NCBI RefSeq assembly: GCF_000423205.1 | Contig: NZ_AUHN01000006.1 | Coordinates: 1-64,000, forward strand | DNA length: 64,000 nucleotides | Direction: 5' to 3' | Source of the DNA: Jonesia quinghaiensis DSM 15701 | GTDB lineage: Bacteria > Actinomycetota > Actinomycetes > Actinomycetales > Cellulomonadaceae | Part shown: positions 17,931 through 27,400 of the stretch, one piece after another | Layout: every line of letters starts with the position of its first letter | Numbering within the stretch: position 1 is the stretch's first letter | Notes under the pieces: generated by a model | The model's input: only the letters and a program-made list of their open reading frames with translations | Told to the model about the DNA's origin: nothing | The model's database searches: none | Translations under genes and position numbers: made by a program

Positions 17931-18791
17931 CTAGCGGAAAACGACCGTTTTGTGGCCGTTCACGAGTACCCGATGCTGTGCGTGCCATGCCACTGCACGT
18001 GACAGGACGCGTCGCTCGACGTCTTGGCCCAGTGCGATGAATTCGTTGATGCTCATCTCATGGTCTACGCGTTCGATGTCTTGTTCGATGATGGGGCCTT
18101 CGTCGAGATCTGCGGTGACGTAGTGCGAGGTTGCACCAATGAGTTTGACACCGCGGTCGTGGGCGCGGTGGTAGGGCCGGGCGCCTTTGAAGGACGGTAA
18201 GAATGAGTGGTGAATGTTGATGACTCGCCCTTGTAGTTCACGGCACAGGCGATCGGAGAGGATCTGCATGTAGCGGGCGAGGACGACGAGCTCGGCCCGG
18301 GTTTCGTGCACGAGGTTGAGTAGTTCGTCCTCGGCCTGTTGTTTACTCTCTGCCGTGACGGGAATGTGGTGGAATGGCACACCGTAGAACGCTGCGAGGT
18401 CTTCTAAGTTGCGGTGGTTACCAACAACAGCGACGACCTCAATGGGGGAGCGCCCAGCACGCTGTTGAAAGAGGAGGTCATTGAGCGCGTGTGCAGCGGT
18501 TGAGACCATGATGATGGTGCGCACTTTGCGTCCAACGACGTCGAGGCTCCAGGTCCACTCAAAACGTGTGGCCAGTGGCTCGAGTGCGGTGGTGAGTTCC
18601 TCACGGCTTGCGGATGTCTCAACTTGAACCCGCATGAAAAAGAGATTTGTGTCTGGGTCCCCGAATTGTTTGGACTCGGTGATGTTTCCCCCGTGTTCCG
18701 CGATGGCCCCGGCAACTGCGTGGACGATTCCGGGGCGGTCAGGGCAAGACAGGGTCAGGACCCAGTGTTCTGAGGCAGGTTGGTGTGTCAC
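17931..18791 (-). CDS. purU: Formyltetrahydrofolate deformylase
   Basis: PurU hydrolyses 10-formyl-THF to formate and THF and so balances the one-carbon pool. The N-terminal ACT domain (CPDRPGIVHAVAGAIAEHGG) senses glycine or methionine in relatives. The catalytic domain is PurN-like with INIHHSFLPSFKGARPYH (Asn, His) and the Asp in ADLDEGPII. From GTG 18791 it is 286 residues, the usual length; the frame extends 13 codons upstream but those residues are not family-like. With purN, purH, glyA and folD it makes five 10-formyl-THF-linked genes in this window. Confidence 0.95.
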   Translation of the reverse strand: MTHQPASEHWVLTLSCPDRPGIVHAVAGAIAEHGGNITESKQFGDPDTNLFFMRVQVETSASREELTTALEPLATRFEWTWSLDVVGRKVRTIIMVSTAAHALNDLLFQQRAGRSPIEVVAVVGNHRNLEDLAAFYGVPFHHIPVTAESKQQAEDELLNLVHETRAELVVLARYMQILSDRLCRELQGRVINIHHSFLPSFKGARPYHRAHDRGVKLIGATSHYVTADLDEGPIIEQDIERVDHEMSINEFIALGQDVERRVLSRAVAWHAQHRVLVNGHKTVVFR

Positions 18792-18859
18792 ACGTCCAGA
18801 GTACTTCGCTCTGCGTGGACAGTGGCGCAAACGTCCACAAAGTCTGACACGATAGGGGC

Positions 18860-19342
18860 ATGAGTGAGAACGACATCACAATCGCACTGGTCGACATTGA
18901 GCACGCTGGTGAGCTACTCACGTTGCGTCGCGCAGCTTTTGTTACTGAAGCGCAAACCTATGGCGACCCAAATATTCCGCCCTTGACGCAAACACTTGGT
19001 GAGCTGAAAGAGGACCTGCGCCGCGAGGACGTTGTCACTCTTGGGGCGTGGCGTGGGCACCGACTTGTCGGGTCAGTGCGTGTGGAGCTTGAAGATGGTA
19101 AAGCTACGTTGGGCCGACTCGCGGTGGCCCCCGATCTCCAGGGGCGCGGTATTGGCACTCAGATGATGTTCGCTGTTCTGCCGCATCTCCCTGAGGAGAC
19201 CACCGAGATCTGGGTGTTTACTGGTAAAGACTCGAAGCACAATTTGGCCATGTACCAAGCTCAAGGCTACGAGCACCAGCACGATCAAGTTGCCGGTGAC
19301 CTCACGTATGCATACCTCCGGAAGATTCTCGGCGACCAATAA
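18860..19342 (+). CDS. GNAT family N-acetyltransferase
   Basis: A 160-residue acetyl-CoA-dependent acyltransferase of unknown substrate. Motif A is clear: LGRLAVAPDLQGRGIGTQMM (pantetheine-binding QGRGIG), and the C-terminal AMYQAQGYE is motif B. GGGG lies just before ATG 18860. It is divergent from purU and ends at a strong terminator. Nothing nearby suggests a substrate. Confidence 0.88.
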   Translation: MSENDITIALVDIEHAGELLTLRRAAFVTEAQTYGDPNIPPLTQTLGELKEDLRREDVVTLGAWRGHRLVGSVRVELEDGKATLGRLAVAPDLQGRGIGTQMMFAVLPHLPEETTEIWVFTGKDSKHNLAMYQAQGYEHQHDQVAGDLTYAYLRKILGDQ

Positions 19343-19364
19343 CCTCCTGCGGTACCCCGTCCTT

Positions 19365-19409
19365 AAACCACCTGAGAGAAGACGCCATGTCGTTGCTCTC
19401 AGGTGGTTT
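19365..19409 (+). terminator. Bidirectional terminator between GNAT and ABC genes
   Basis: A perfect 14-bp stem (19365-19378 with 19396-19409), A-rich on one side and T-rich on the other, between converging genes. Confidence 0.82.
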
Positions 19410-19414
19410 ATGCG

Positions 19415-20200
19415 TTATTGGAGTCCGCTGAGTGAATCCGTTGCCCCGGTGATGAGTGCTACGAGTTGCTCGTAGGACACGTCAGCGGTGTGGAATGTCC
19501 CAATGTTTTTCCCAAGGCGTAGCACAACGATTCGGTCGGCAACGGCTCGCACTTCGGCGAGGTTGTGGCTGACTAATACGACTCCCAGGCCTCGTTCGCG
19601 CAGGGATTCGATGAGATTCAAGACTTCAGCCGATTGGCTCACTGACAACGCTGAAGTGGGTTCATCGAGGAGGATAACTTTGGGGTTTCCCAACATGGTG
19701 CGAGCAATTGCAACGGATTGTTTTTGCCCCCCTGATAGTTGGGCAACGGGGGTGCGGATGCTTGGCATTCGGGCTTTGAGTTTGCGGAAGAGTGATGTGG
19801 CTTGTTCTTCCATCTCGTGTTCGTGGAGCAAGCCACTTGTGGTGAGTTCGCGGCCCAGAAACAAATTGTTGACGATGGTGAGGTTGTCAGATAACGCGAG
19901 ATCTTGGAAGACCGTTGCGATCCCAATGCTTTGCGCGGTGCTCGGAGAGTTGATCATGACATGTTCACCATCGAACGCGACATAACCTTCATCAGGTTGA
20001 TACACGCCTGCCAGTACCTTGACCAACGTTGATTTGCCAGAACCGTTGTCCCCAACGAGAGCGACAACTTCGCCGGGGAAAACGTCGAGGTCGACATGGG
20101 TTAACGCATGGACAGCGTTGAAACGTTTTGTCACATTCCGCAGTGAAATGATCGGCTTGGCCCGGTCGCGGGGAGTGGGACCGGATACAGCGTTGTTCAC
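19415..20200 (-). CDS. Sugar-type ABC transporter ATPase, single domain
   Basis: A 261-residue ATPase of the monosaccharide-importer kind (FrcA-like; half of RbsA/XylG). Visible motifs: Walker A GDNGSGKST, Q-loop FQDLAL, signature LSGGQKQ, Walker B VILLDEPTS and H-loop SHN. Energises uptake of a sugar through a permease with a binding protein, but neither gene is present in the flanking sequence. It overlaps the upstream ROK regulator by 4 nt and so is translated with it. Either the permease is elsewhere, or the ATPase serves several permeases. Confidence 0.88.
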   Translation of the reverse strand: MNNAVSGPTPRDRAKPIISLRNVTKRFNAVHALTHVDLDVFPGEVVALVGDNGSGKSTLVKVLAGVYQPDEGYVAFDGEHVMINSPSTAQSIGIATVFQDLALSDNLTIVNNLFLGRELTTSGLLHEHEMEEQATSLFRKLKARMPSIRTPVAQLSGGQKQSVAIARTMLGNPKVILLDEPTSALSVSQSAEVLNLIESLRERGLGVVLVSHNLAEVRAVADRIVVLRLGKNIGTFHTADVSYEQLVALITGATDSLSGLQ

Positions 20201-21468
20201 TGGTCCTCCGTGGGATCTGGTGTGTGTGTCAGCGGTGAGGGGCGTTGTTGTGTGGAATAGCCGTGAAGGAGATCGCTACGCTCCAGCGCGTAAGCGATCG
20301 TCCCGATGATCTCAGCGTCCCCAGCGAGGCTACCAGGGACAATGTGGATGGATTCTGCTGTGCTAGGTAGGGCGAATCGTTCGATTGTTTCACGGAGGGG
20401 GTCGAGCAGGATCGCCCCTGTTTTGGCGAGGTCACCGCCCACTACCACCCGTTCGGGGTTGAAGACATTGCAAAGGTTCGCGGCTGCGAGCCCAATCGCA
20501 CGCCCAGCATCGGCGATTGCGCGCATGCAGCCTAAGTCGCCATCACCGGCGTAACGCATCATGTCTTTCAGTGTCATCACACCGTGACTGACTCGAAGTG
20601 CTTCGAGTAGCACATTGCCACCGGCAACTGTTTCTAAGCAACCACGGTTTCCACAGCGACAAATTTGGCCGTCAGGGTCTGATGTGGTGTGCCCAAATTC
20701 GCCAGCGGAACCATTCGCTCCCCAAAACAGTTCCCCGCCAATGATTAAACCAGCGCCGATGCGTTGACCAACTTGGATGTACAAGGTGTGTTGCGCCCCT
20801 TGGGCAGCGCCATGGCGTAGCTCGCCCAGTGCACCCATGTTTGATGAGTTAGCGACGTAAACGGGTTTGTTGATGCGTTCAGCCATCACCTCCGAGACCG
20901 CGACGTTGTCCCAACCACGCAATATTCCAGGCGAACTAATCAACCCATTTGCTCGTTGCACAGGGGCTGGAAGCGCTACAGCAACACTCAATAATTCGCT
21001 GGATTCAGCATCGAATGTTTCAAGCATGTCGGCAATGAGGAGAGCTGCCCTATCCAACCCAGCATCTGCTCTGTGGTCTGTCCCCAACGGAAGCTGATGG
21101 TCGGCAAGTATGGTGCCTGCACTATCCGCCAAAGCGACCCGCATATGACGTAACCCGAACTGGACACCGCCAACCATTCCCGGTGTCCGAGCCAACGTGA
21201 CGTGCTGTGCTCGCCGACCACTGCGTGTACTAGGAGCAGTCTGGACCACGCCAAGGGTGGTGAGTTCTTTCACGATGTTTGACACGGAGGCAGCCGACAA
21301 GCCAGTAGCACCGGCGAGCTCAACCTGAGTTAGCCCGCCGAATTGTCTGATGGCTTCGACAATCCGCGCGCGATTGGATTCGCGAAGCGAAGACTGCGAC
21401 CCCGGTGTCGGCGGCTTTGCATTCACACTGTGAACTCTAGCGAAGGTCAGGGCACTGCGGATACTCAT
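20197..21468 (-). CDS. ROK family transcriptional regulator
   Basis: A 423-residue NagC/XylR-type repressor. The N-terminal winged helix reads RARIVEAIRQFGGLTQVELA with GLSAASVSNIVKEL as recognition part. The ROK domain follows, with the structural-zinc motif GEFGH...CRCGNRGCLE near residue 290. It senses a sugar or sugar phosphate. The start is uncertain: ATG 21468 is chosen, but a GTG near 21501 has comparable support. First gene of a two-gene operon with the ABC ATPase. It is divergent from the glyA leader. Confidence 0.9.
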   Translation of the reverse strand: MSIRSALTFARVHSVNAKPPTPGSQSSLRESNRARIVEAIRQFGGLTQVELAGATGLSAASVSNIVKELTTLGVVQTAPSTRSGRRAQHVTLARTPGMVGGVQFGLRHMRVALADSAGTILADHQLPLGTDHRADAGLDRAALLIADMLETFDAESSELLSVAVALPAPVQRANGLISSPGILRGWDNVAVSEVMAERINKPVYVANSSNMGALGELRHGAAQGAQHTLYIQVGQRIGAGLIIGGELFWGANGSAGEFGHTTSDPDGQICRCGNRGCLETVAGGNVLLEALRVSHGVMTLKDMMRYAGDGDLGCMRAIADAGRAIGLAAANLCNVFNPERVVVGGDLAKTGAILLDPLRETIERFALPSTAESIHIVPGSLAGDAEIIGTIAYALERSDLLHGYSTQQRPSPLTHTPDPTEDQ

Positions 21469-21583
21469 CGCCGTCTTCGTGCGCGTGTCGTGGGGCTCCT
21501 TCACCGTTCGCACACAGAAAACGTGTTCCACGTGAGCGGTGCCACTGTGTCGCGATCGGCCCCAATCCGCTAGACTCACAGAA

Positions 21584-21692
21584 GTGTCGCAACTGGCGTT
21601 TCCGCCCATGCTGTTCCAGCGTGGGTGAGTGGTGGGTCACCACCGGGGAGTGACACATATGCTTCGACCAAGGGTCGTCCGCCTGGGCCCGG
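21584..21692 (+). promoter_or_regulatory. ZTP (pfl) riboswitch upstream of glyA-folD
   Basis: The aptamer parts occur in order: GTGTCGCAACTGGCG, a short extra hairpin, GTGGTGGGTCACCACC, GGGGAGTG and GTCCGCCTGGGC. A -10-like TAGACT at 21570-21575 puts the transcript start at its 5' edge. The regulated genes make and interconvert one-carbon folates, the classic targets of this riboswitch. About 105 nt remain to the glyA start; no plain terminator was found there. It is longer than the purH copy because of the added hairpin between the conserved blocks. Confidence 0.92.
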
Positions 21693-21799
21693 TCACCACA
21701 CGGCGTGTGCGAGACCGGAAGCCTGTCTGTCTCCTGTGATCTCACGCGCCTCGTCAGTACTCGTAGCGTCGCGGCCCAGCCGCGAGGAGAAGGAGAATC

Positions 21800-23089
21800 A
21801 TGTCTATCACTGGTGATTCCGTGATGAACCAGGGCTTGGCGCAGGTCGACCCTGAGATTGCTGCTGTACTCGATGGTGAACTGGCGCGTCAGCGTGGGAC
21901 CCTCGAGATGATCGCGTCAGAGAACTTTGTCCCCCGGGCAGTACTGCAGGCGCAGGGCTCAGTTCTTACGAACAAATATGCTGAAGGCTACCCAGGTAAG
22001 CGCTACTACGGCGGCTGTGAACAAGTTGATGTCGCAGAGAGCCTAGCCATTGAACGCGCAAAGTCGCTGTTCGGAGCTCAGCACGCCAACGTTCAACCAC
22101 ACGCCGGAGCGCAAGCAAACGCCGCCGTGTTGCACGCATTGATCAACGCCGGTGACAAAATCATGGGCTTGAATCTCGCCCATGGTGGCCACCTTACCCA
22201 CGGCATGAAAATCAATTTCTCCGGCAAGCTCTACCAGGTAGCAGCATACGGAGTAGAAGAATCCACCTCGCGCATCGACATGGATAAAGTACGTGAACAA
22301 GCACTTGCCGAGCGCCCAGATGTTTTGATTGCGGGATGGTCCGCTTACCCCCGTCACATTGACTTTGCTGCTTTCCGATCCATCGCGGACGAGGTTGGCG
22401 CAAAGTTGTGGACGGACATGGCGCACTTTGCGGGTTTGGTGGCAGCTGATCTTCACCCCAGCCCAGTACCCCACTCCGATGTGGTGTCTTCGACAGTTCA
22501 CAAGACCATCGGTGGCCCGCGTTCTGGTTTCATTCTTTCTCGTGATGAGTGGGCGAAGAAAATTGATTCCGCAGTGTTCCCTGGCCAACAGGGTGGGCCG
22601 CTCATGCACGTGATTGCTGCGAAGGCTGTGGCCTTCAAAATTGCTGGTTCGCCTGAGTTTATTGAGCGCCAAGAACGCGTGTTGCGCGGTGCGAAGATCA
22701 TCGCTGAGCGCCTGACGCACGCAGATGTTTCCCAAGCAGGGGTCTCTGTTCTTACGGGTGGCACGGATGTTCACTTGGTTCTTGTTGATCTGCGCCACTC
22801 TGAACTTGATGGGCAGCAGGCTGAAGACCTCCTGCACACCGTGGGCATTACTGTGAACCGCAACGCAGTGCCATTTGACCCTCGTCCACCACGCGTCACC
22901 TCTGGGTTGCGTATTGGAACCCCAGCGTTGGCAGCACGAGGATTTGGTGACGCCGAATTTGCTGAGGTGGCAGAAATCATCGCAGCAGCACTCACCGCTG
23001 GGCAGGCCGCTGATGTGGACGCCTTGCGTGCCCGTGTTGACCGCCTTGCTGAGAGCTTCCCGCTATACCCAGAACTTCACCAGTACTGA
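21800..23089 (+). CDS. glyA: Serine hydroxymethyltransferase
   Basis: GlyA moves the serine hydroxymethyl group to THF, giving glycine and 5,10-methylene-THF, the main source of one-carbon units. The 429-residue protein has [33 protein letters not shown] and the PLP lysine (about K235) in [13 protein letters not shown]; the usual LRG is replaced by IGG. GAGGAGAAGGAGA precedes ATG 21800. folD starts 11 nt after its stop. Both are expected to respond to ZTP. Confidence 0.97.
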   Translation: MSITGDSVMNQGLAQVDPEIAAVLDGELARQRGTLEMIASENFVPRAVLQAQGSVLTNKYAEGYPGKRYYGGCEQVDVAESLAIERAKSLFGAQHANVQPHAGAQANAAVLHALINAGDKIMGLNLAHGGHLTHGMKINFSGKLYQVAAYGVEESTSRIDMDKVREQALAERPDVLIAGWSAYPRHIDFAAFRSIADEVGAKLWTDMAHFAGLVAADLHPSPVPHSDVVSSTVHKTIGGPRSGFILSRDEWAKKIDSAVFPGQQGGPLMHVIAAKAVAFKIAGSPEFIERQERVLRGAKIIAERLTHADVSQAGVSVLTGGTDVHLVLVDLRHSELDGQQAEDLLHTVGITVNRNAVPFDPRPPRVTSGLRIGTPALAARGFGDAEFAEVAEIIAAALTAGQAADVDALRARVDRLAESFPLYPELHQY

Positions 23090-23099
23090 GGGGCCCGCC

Positions 23100-23990
23100 A
23101 TGACGGCAAAAATACTTGATGGAAAAGCAGCTGCCGCACAAATCAAAGAGCAACTCCGTGAACGCGTTGCTCGGCTGAGTGAGCACGGAGTGACACCAGG
23201 CTTGGGTACCTTGCTTGTAGGTAACGATCCAGGCTCAACGTGGTACGTGGCTGGAAAACACAAAGACTGCGCAGAAGTAGGAATCGCTTCGATTCGCGAG
23301 GATCTTCCTGCGGATGCCACGGAGTCAGACATCATTGCTGCAGTTGAGCGGCTCAACGCTGATCCAGCCTGTACCGGGTACATCGTGCAATTGCCATTAC
23401 CAGCGGGAATTGACACGAACCGTGTGTTGGAACTGATTAACCCAGAAAAGGATGCTGATGGCTTGCATCCAACAAACCTTGGTCGGTTAGTGCTCCGGGT
23501 TGCGGAGGACGTCAGTTCACCGTTGCCGTGCACCCCCGCAGGGATTATCGATCTCATCGAACGCCATGGTGTTTCATTGGCAGGTAAACACGTTGTTGTT
23601 GTTGGGCGTGGTACCACCGTTGGCCGGTCAATAGGTTTGCTCCTCACGCGTAAAGCGGTGAATGCAACGGTGACACTGACTCACACCGGAACAACGAACC
23701 TCCCCGACCTGTTGCGGCAGGCGGATGTGGTAATCGCTGCGGCTGGAGTCCCTGACATTGTCACTGCACGTGATGTGAAACCTGGAGCAGTATTGATCGA
23801 TGTTGGTGTTTCTCGCCGAATCGACCCAGACACCGGCAAATCGGTTGTTGTCGGTGATGTTGCGGCTGATGCCCGAGAAGTTGCGGGGTGGATATCACCA
23901 AATCCAGGCGGCGTTGGTCCGATGACTCGAGCGTTCCTGTTGGAAAACGTTGTGGCAACTGCTGAACGGCAAAACGGCATCACATTGTGA
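23100..23990 (+). CDS. folD: Methylene-THF dehydrogenase / methenyl-THF cyclohydrolase
   Basis: FolD converts the GlyA product to 10-formyl-THF, which PurN and PurH use. The 296-residue protein has the catalytic Tyr/Lys pair in [34 protein letters not shown], the NADP fold [13 protein letters not shown] and the C-terminal [16 protein letters not shown] precedes ATG 23100. The gene ends 23 nt before a strong terminator, so glyA-folD is a two-gene operon under the riboswitch. Confidence 0.97.
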   Translation: MTAKILDGKAAAAQIKEQLRERVARLSEHGVTPGLGTLLVGNDPGSTWYVAGKHKDCAEVGIASIREDLPADATESDIIAAVERLNADPACTGYIVQLPLPAGIDTNRVLELINPEKDADGLHPTNLGRLVLRVAEDVSSPLPCTPAGIIDLIERHGVSLAGKHVVVVGRGTTVGRSIGLLLTRKAVNATVTLTHTGTTNLPDLLRQADVVIAAAGVPDIVTARDVKPGAVLIDVGVSRRIDPDTGKSVVVGDVAADAREVAGWISPNPGGVGPMTRAFLLENVVATAERQNGITL

Positions 23991-24013
23991 CGTTTAGCAC
24001 CCGAGAGGCCATG

Positions 24014-24043
24014 ATGGCCCCTGCGCGCTTGCGCAGGGGCCAT
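24014..24043 (+). terminator. Terminator of glyA-folD
   Basis: A perfect 13-bp stem (24014-24026 with 24031-24043), tetraloop GCTT, followed by TTGTATT. Confidence 0.88.
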
Positions 24044-24049
24044 TTGTAT

Positions 24050-24421
24050 TCGCCCTTGTCACAGCGGCGTTTCGACCGTGTTGCTAACCCTTGTATTCGG
24101 TCACATGCGGGGCATGCTAGCCGACTGTGAGGTGTGTGACCAGTGCCACATGATGGGGACTTCAGCCTAGTGAAACCTACCCGGCTTACGGTGAGACGTG
24201 AGTGCTCAAAGTTCGTAGATTGTGTGGTGAAGCGCTTGACGAGAGCGGTTCAATGGCGTGACCGTTCGGAACTCGATGGCTAGCGAAAATTCGTATGAAC
24301 TTCGTAAAGGGTTCATATCTTCGTTGGCGCAGCGTCGCGCCCCATCAGTAAGTTCCACACCATAGCCCCACGCCCGCGAGGGGAATCCAACAGCACACAT
24401 CGTGCACAGCAAGGGAACAAT
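24050..24421 (+). other. Intergenic region before the nuclease gene, with an inverted repeat
   Basis: A 372-nt stretch without a convincing gene. The clearest structure is an inverted repeat TATGAAC (24294-24300) / GTTCATA (24311-24317) about 105 nt before the next ATG. GTTCA-like elements also occur near 24249 and 24273, resembling the half-sites of actinobacterial Pho boxes, but their spacing does not match the 11-bp direct-repeat consensus. The last ~100 nt are probably 5' leader. Confidence 0.45.
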
Positions 24422-27400
24422 ATGATGCACACACACCGTGCGCGCCGCAGAACGACGGCGACACTGCTCACCGGGGCGCTAGCAATAGCACCTCTGGTTT
24501 GGGCCCCCACCGCACTTGCAGCCAACGAGCAGATCACTCCCATTGCACAAATCCAAGGCACCGGGTCAGCCACACCACTAGCCGGTAAAAGTGTGACAAC
24601 ACGAGGAGTTGTTACAGCGGCATACCCAACAGGCGGATTCCGTGGATTTGTTATCCAAACTCCAGGGACTGGTGAAACTGTCCCCGAGGCGTCACACGCA
24701 GTTTTTGTTTACGCCAACTCCACCAACCTGCCAACACTGGGACAATACGTTGAGGTCACAGGCACTGCAGGAGAGTACAACGGGCTCACACAACTATCCC
24801 AACCCACCTGGACTGCCCTCGACGACGATGTCGAGGCACCAACACCTCTTGATATCGCGTGGCCAGAAACAAATGACGAGCGCGAGCAGCTGGAATCCAT
24901 GCTGTATCAACCATCCAGCTATGACTTCACTGTCAGCAACACTTACTCCACCAACCAGTATGGTGAAGTAGGACTTGCCTTCGGTGACACCCCACTGCGT
25001 CAACCCACGGATGTGGCACGCCCAGGAAGCGATAAAGCGGCTGCCATTCAAGCCGAAAACATCGCGAAATCTGTTGTGCTAGACGACGGTGCAACCACAA
25101 ACTTCTTCAGCACAAAGGCAGCAACTCCCCCCTACATCTCGCTCGACGAACCGTTTAGAGTGGGCGCGCCAGTCGTCTTTGATGAACCCGTCGTTGTTGA
25201 CTATCGCAACAACTTGTGGAAGCTCAACCCCACTGCGCAGGCACTACCTGGTGAGGAACCGGCATCAGCGAAAAACACGCGCACAGCTGGGCCAGACGCC
25301 AAAAGCTTGGGCGACGCTGACCTCACTGTCGCATCGTTTAATGTGTTGAACTACTTCACAACAACCGGGGAAGATTGGGCCGCGCAAGGAAACACCTGCA
25401 CAGCGTACTCAGACCGAGCTGGTACAAAAATTACCGTCAAATCTTGCTCAAACAACGGGCCCCGCGGTGCTTGGAATGATCAAAGTCTGACGCGCCAGCA
25501 AGACAAAATCGTGGCAGCGATCAACACACTTGACTCAGCTGTTGTGGGGTTGCTGGAAATCGAAAACTCCGCAGCGTTGGGGGAAGAACCCGACGAAGCA
25601 ACAGCCACACTTGTCGCTGCGTTAAACGCAGCTGCCGGCGAAGAGCGGTGGGACTACATTCGGTCCTCAACAGACCTGCCACCAGTGAACCAACAAGACG
25701 CCATCACTAATGCAGTGATCTACCAGCCCGCACTCGTCAGCCCACTTGGTGACTCACGCGCACTGGGTGATCAATCCGGTGACGGACAGCCGTTCAGCAA
25801 CGCTCGTGAACCGCTTGGACAGGCATTTACGCCAACAGATGATGGCGACCCCTTCTTCTTTGTGGTCAACCACTTCAAATCCAAGGGGTCAGCCGGACCA
25901 CTACCCGGTGACACAGACCAAGGAGACGGGCAAGGGTCATCGAACGCCTCACGGGTTGCTCAAGCAACCGCATTGCGCGACTGGGTTGAGTCAACGATCA
26001 CCTCTCTGTCAGCCGACACTGAACAAGACATCACCGACGTCGCCCTCACCGGTGACTTCAACTCCTACACTCAAGAAGACCCCATGCAGGTTTTCTATGA
26101 GGCGGGCTACACCAACTCAACACCTGAACTCAACGATGGAGAATACAGTTACTCATTCTCCGGACTAGCCGGGTCGCTTGACCACGTGTTGTTCAACGAG
26201 TCGTTCGCTGACCGCATCACCGGTGCGGACATCTGGAACATAAACTCCGGGGAATCCATTGCTCTGGAATACTCTCGGTACAACTATCACGGCACCGTGT
26301 TCTACGCTCCAGATGCCTACCGTTCATCAGACCACGACCCGGTTATTATCGGACTGAAAAATTCACGAGGTGGATCTGATCAGAAGTCAGTAGACATCAA
26401 CCTCCTTGATATCAATGACTTCCACGGCCGGATCGACAACAACACCGTGAAATTTGCCGGGACGGTAGAAGCGGCACGCGCCGAATACCCCGACTCGACC
26501 CTGTTCCTTTCCGCAGGAGACAACATCGGTGCTTCCGTGTTTGCTTCAGCAGTGCAGGACGACAAACCCACCCTTGATGTTTTGAACGCACTGGAGCTTG
26601 CGACCTCAGCAGTAGGAAACCACGAATTCGATGTGTCCTACGAGCACCTGACAACAACAGTTGAAGACTGGTCAGACTTTGACTACCTTGGCGCAAATGT
26701 CTACACCGCAGGCACTACGGAGCCTGCACTGAAAGAATATGCAGTCTTTGATGTATCTGGTGTCAGCGTAGGGGTTATCGGTGCTATCACCGAAGAAACA
26801 CCATCACTGGTCACCCCTGGTGGCATCGAAGCGATCGAGTTCGGCGACCCCGTCGAAGCAGTCAACCGCGTCGCTGAACAACTCACTGATGGCGATGACA
26901 GCAACGGCGAAGCAGATGTCCTTGTTGCGCTTTACCACGAAGGAGCAGGAGCAGGAACACCAGATGGCTCAGACCTTCCAGAAGAGATAGCAGCAGGCGG
27001 TGTGTTCGCTGACATCGCAACCAACACATCCCCAGAAGTCGCTGCGATCTTCACCGGGCACACTCACAAGCAGTACGCGTGGTTGGGCGACAACGGAGAC
27101 AAAGCACAACGTCCGATTATTCAGACTGGATCCTATGGTGAGCACATCGGACAAGCGGTACTGACAGTCGACACCACCACGGGCGAAGTCACCGAAGCGA
27201 CTGCAAAAAACATTGCCCGCTCCACAGTCGCCGACAATGAACTCATTGCGGCCTACCCACGGGTCGCCGAGGTGTCAAGCATCGTGACACAGGCACTCGA
27301 GTACGCCAAAGAGGTTGGTTCTCAACCAGTTGGCTCTGTCACCGCCGACATCACCACGGCATACACCGATGGAGAGTATGTTGACGGCGTATACACTGGC

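Noticed and set aside
24240-24290. PhoP (Pho-box) direct repeats
   Set aside because: GTTC-type elements are present, but the spacing does not fit the 11-bp repeat consensus; kept only as a weak hint.
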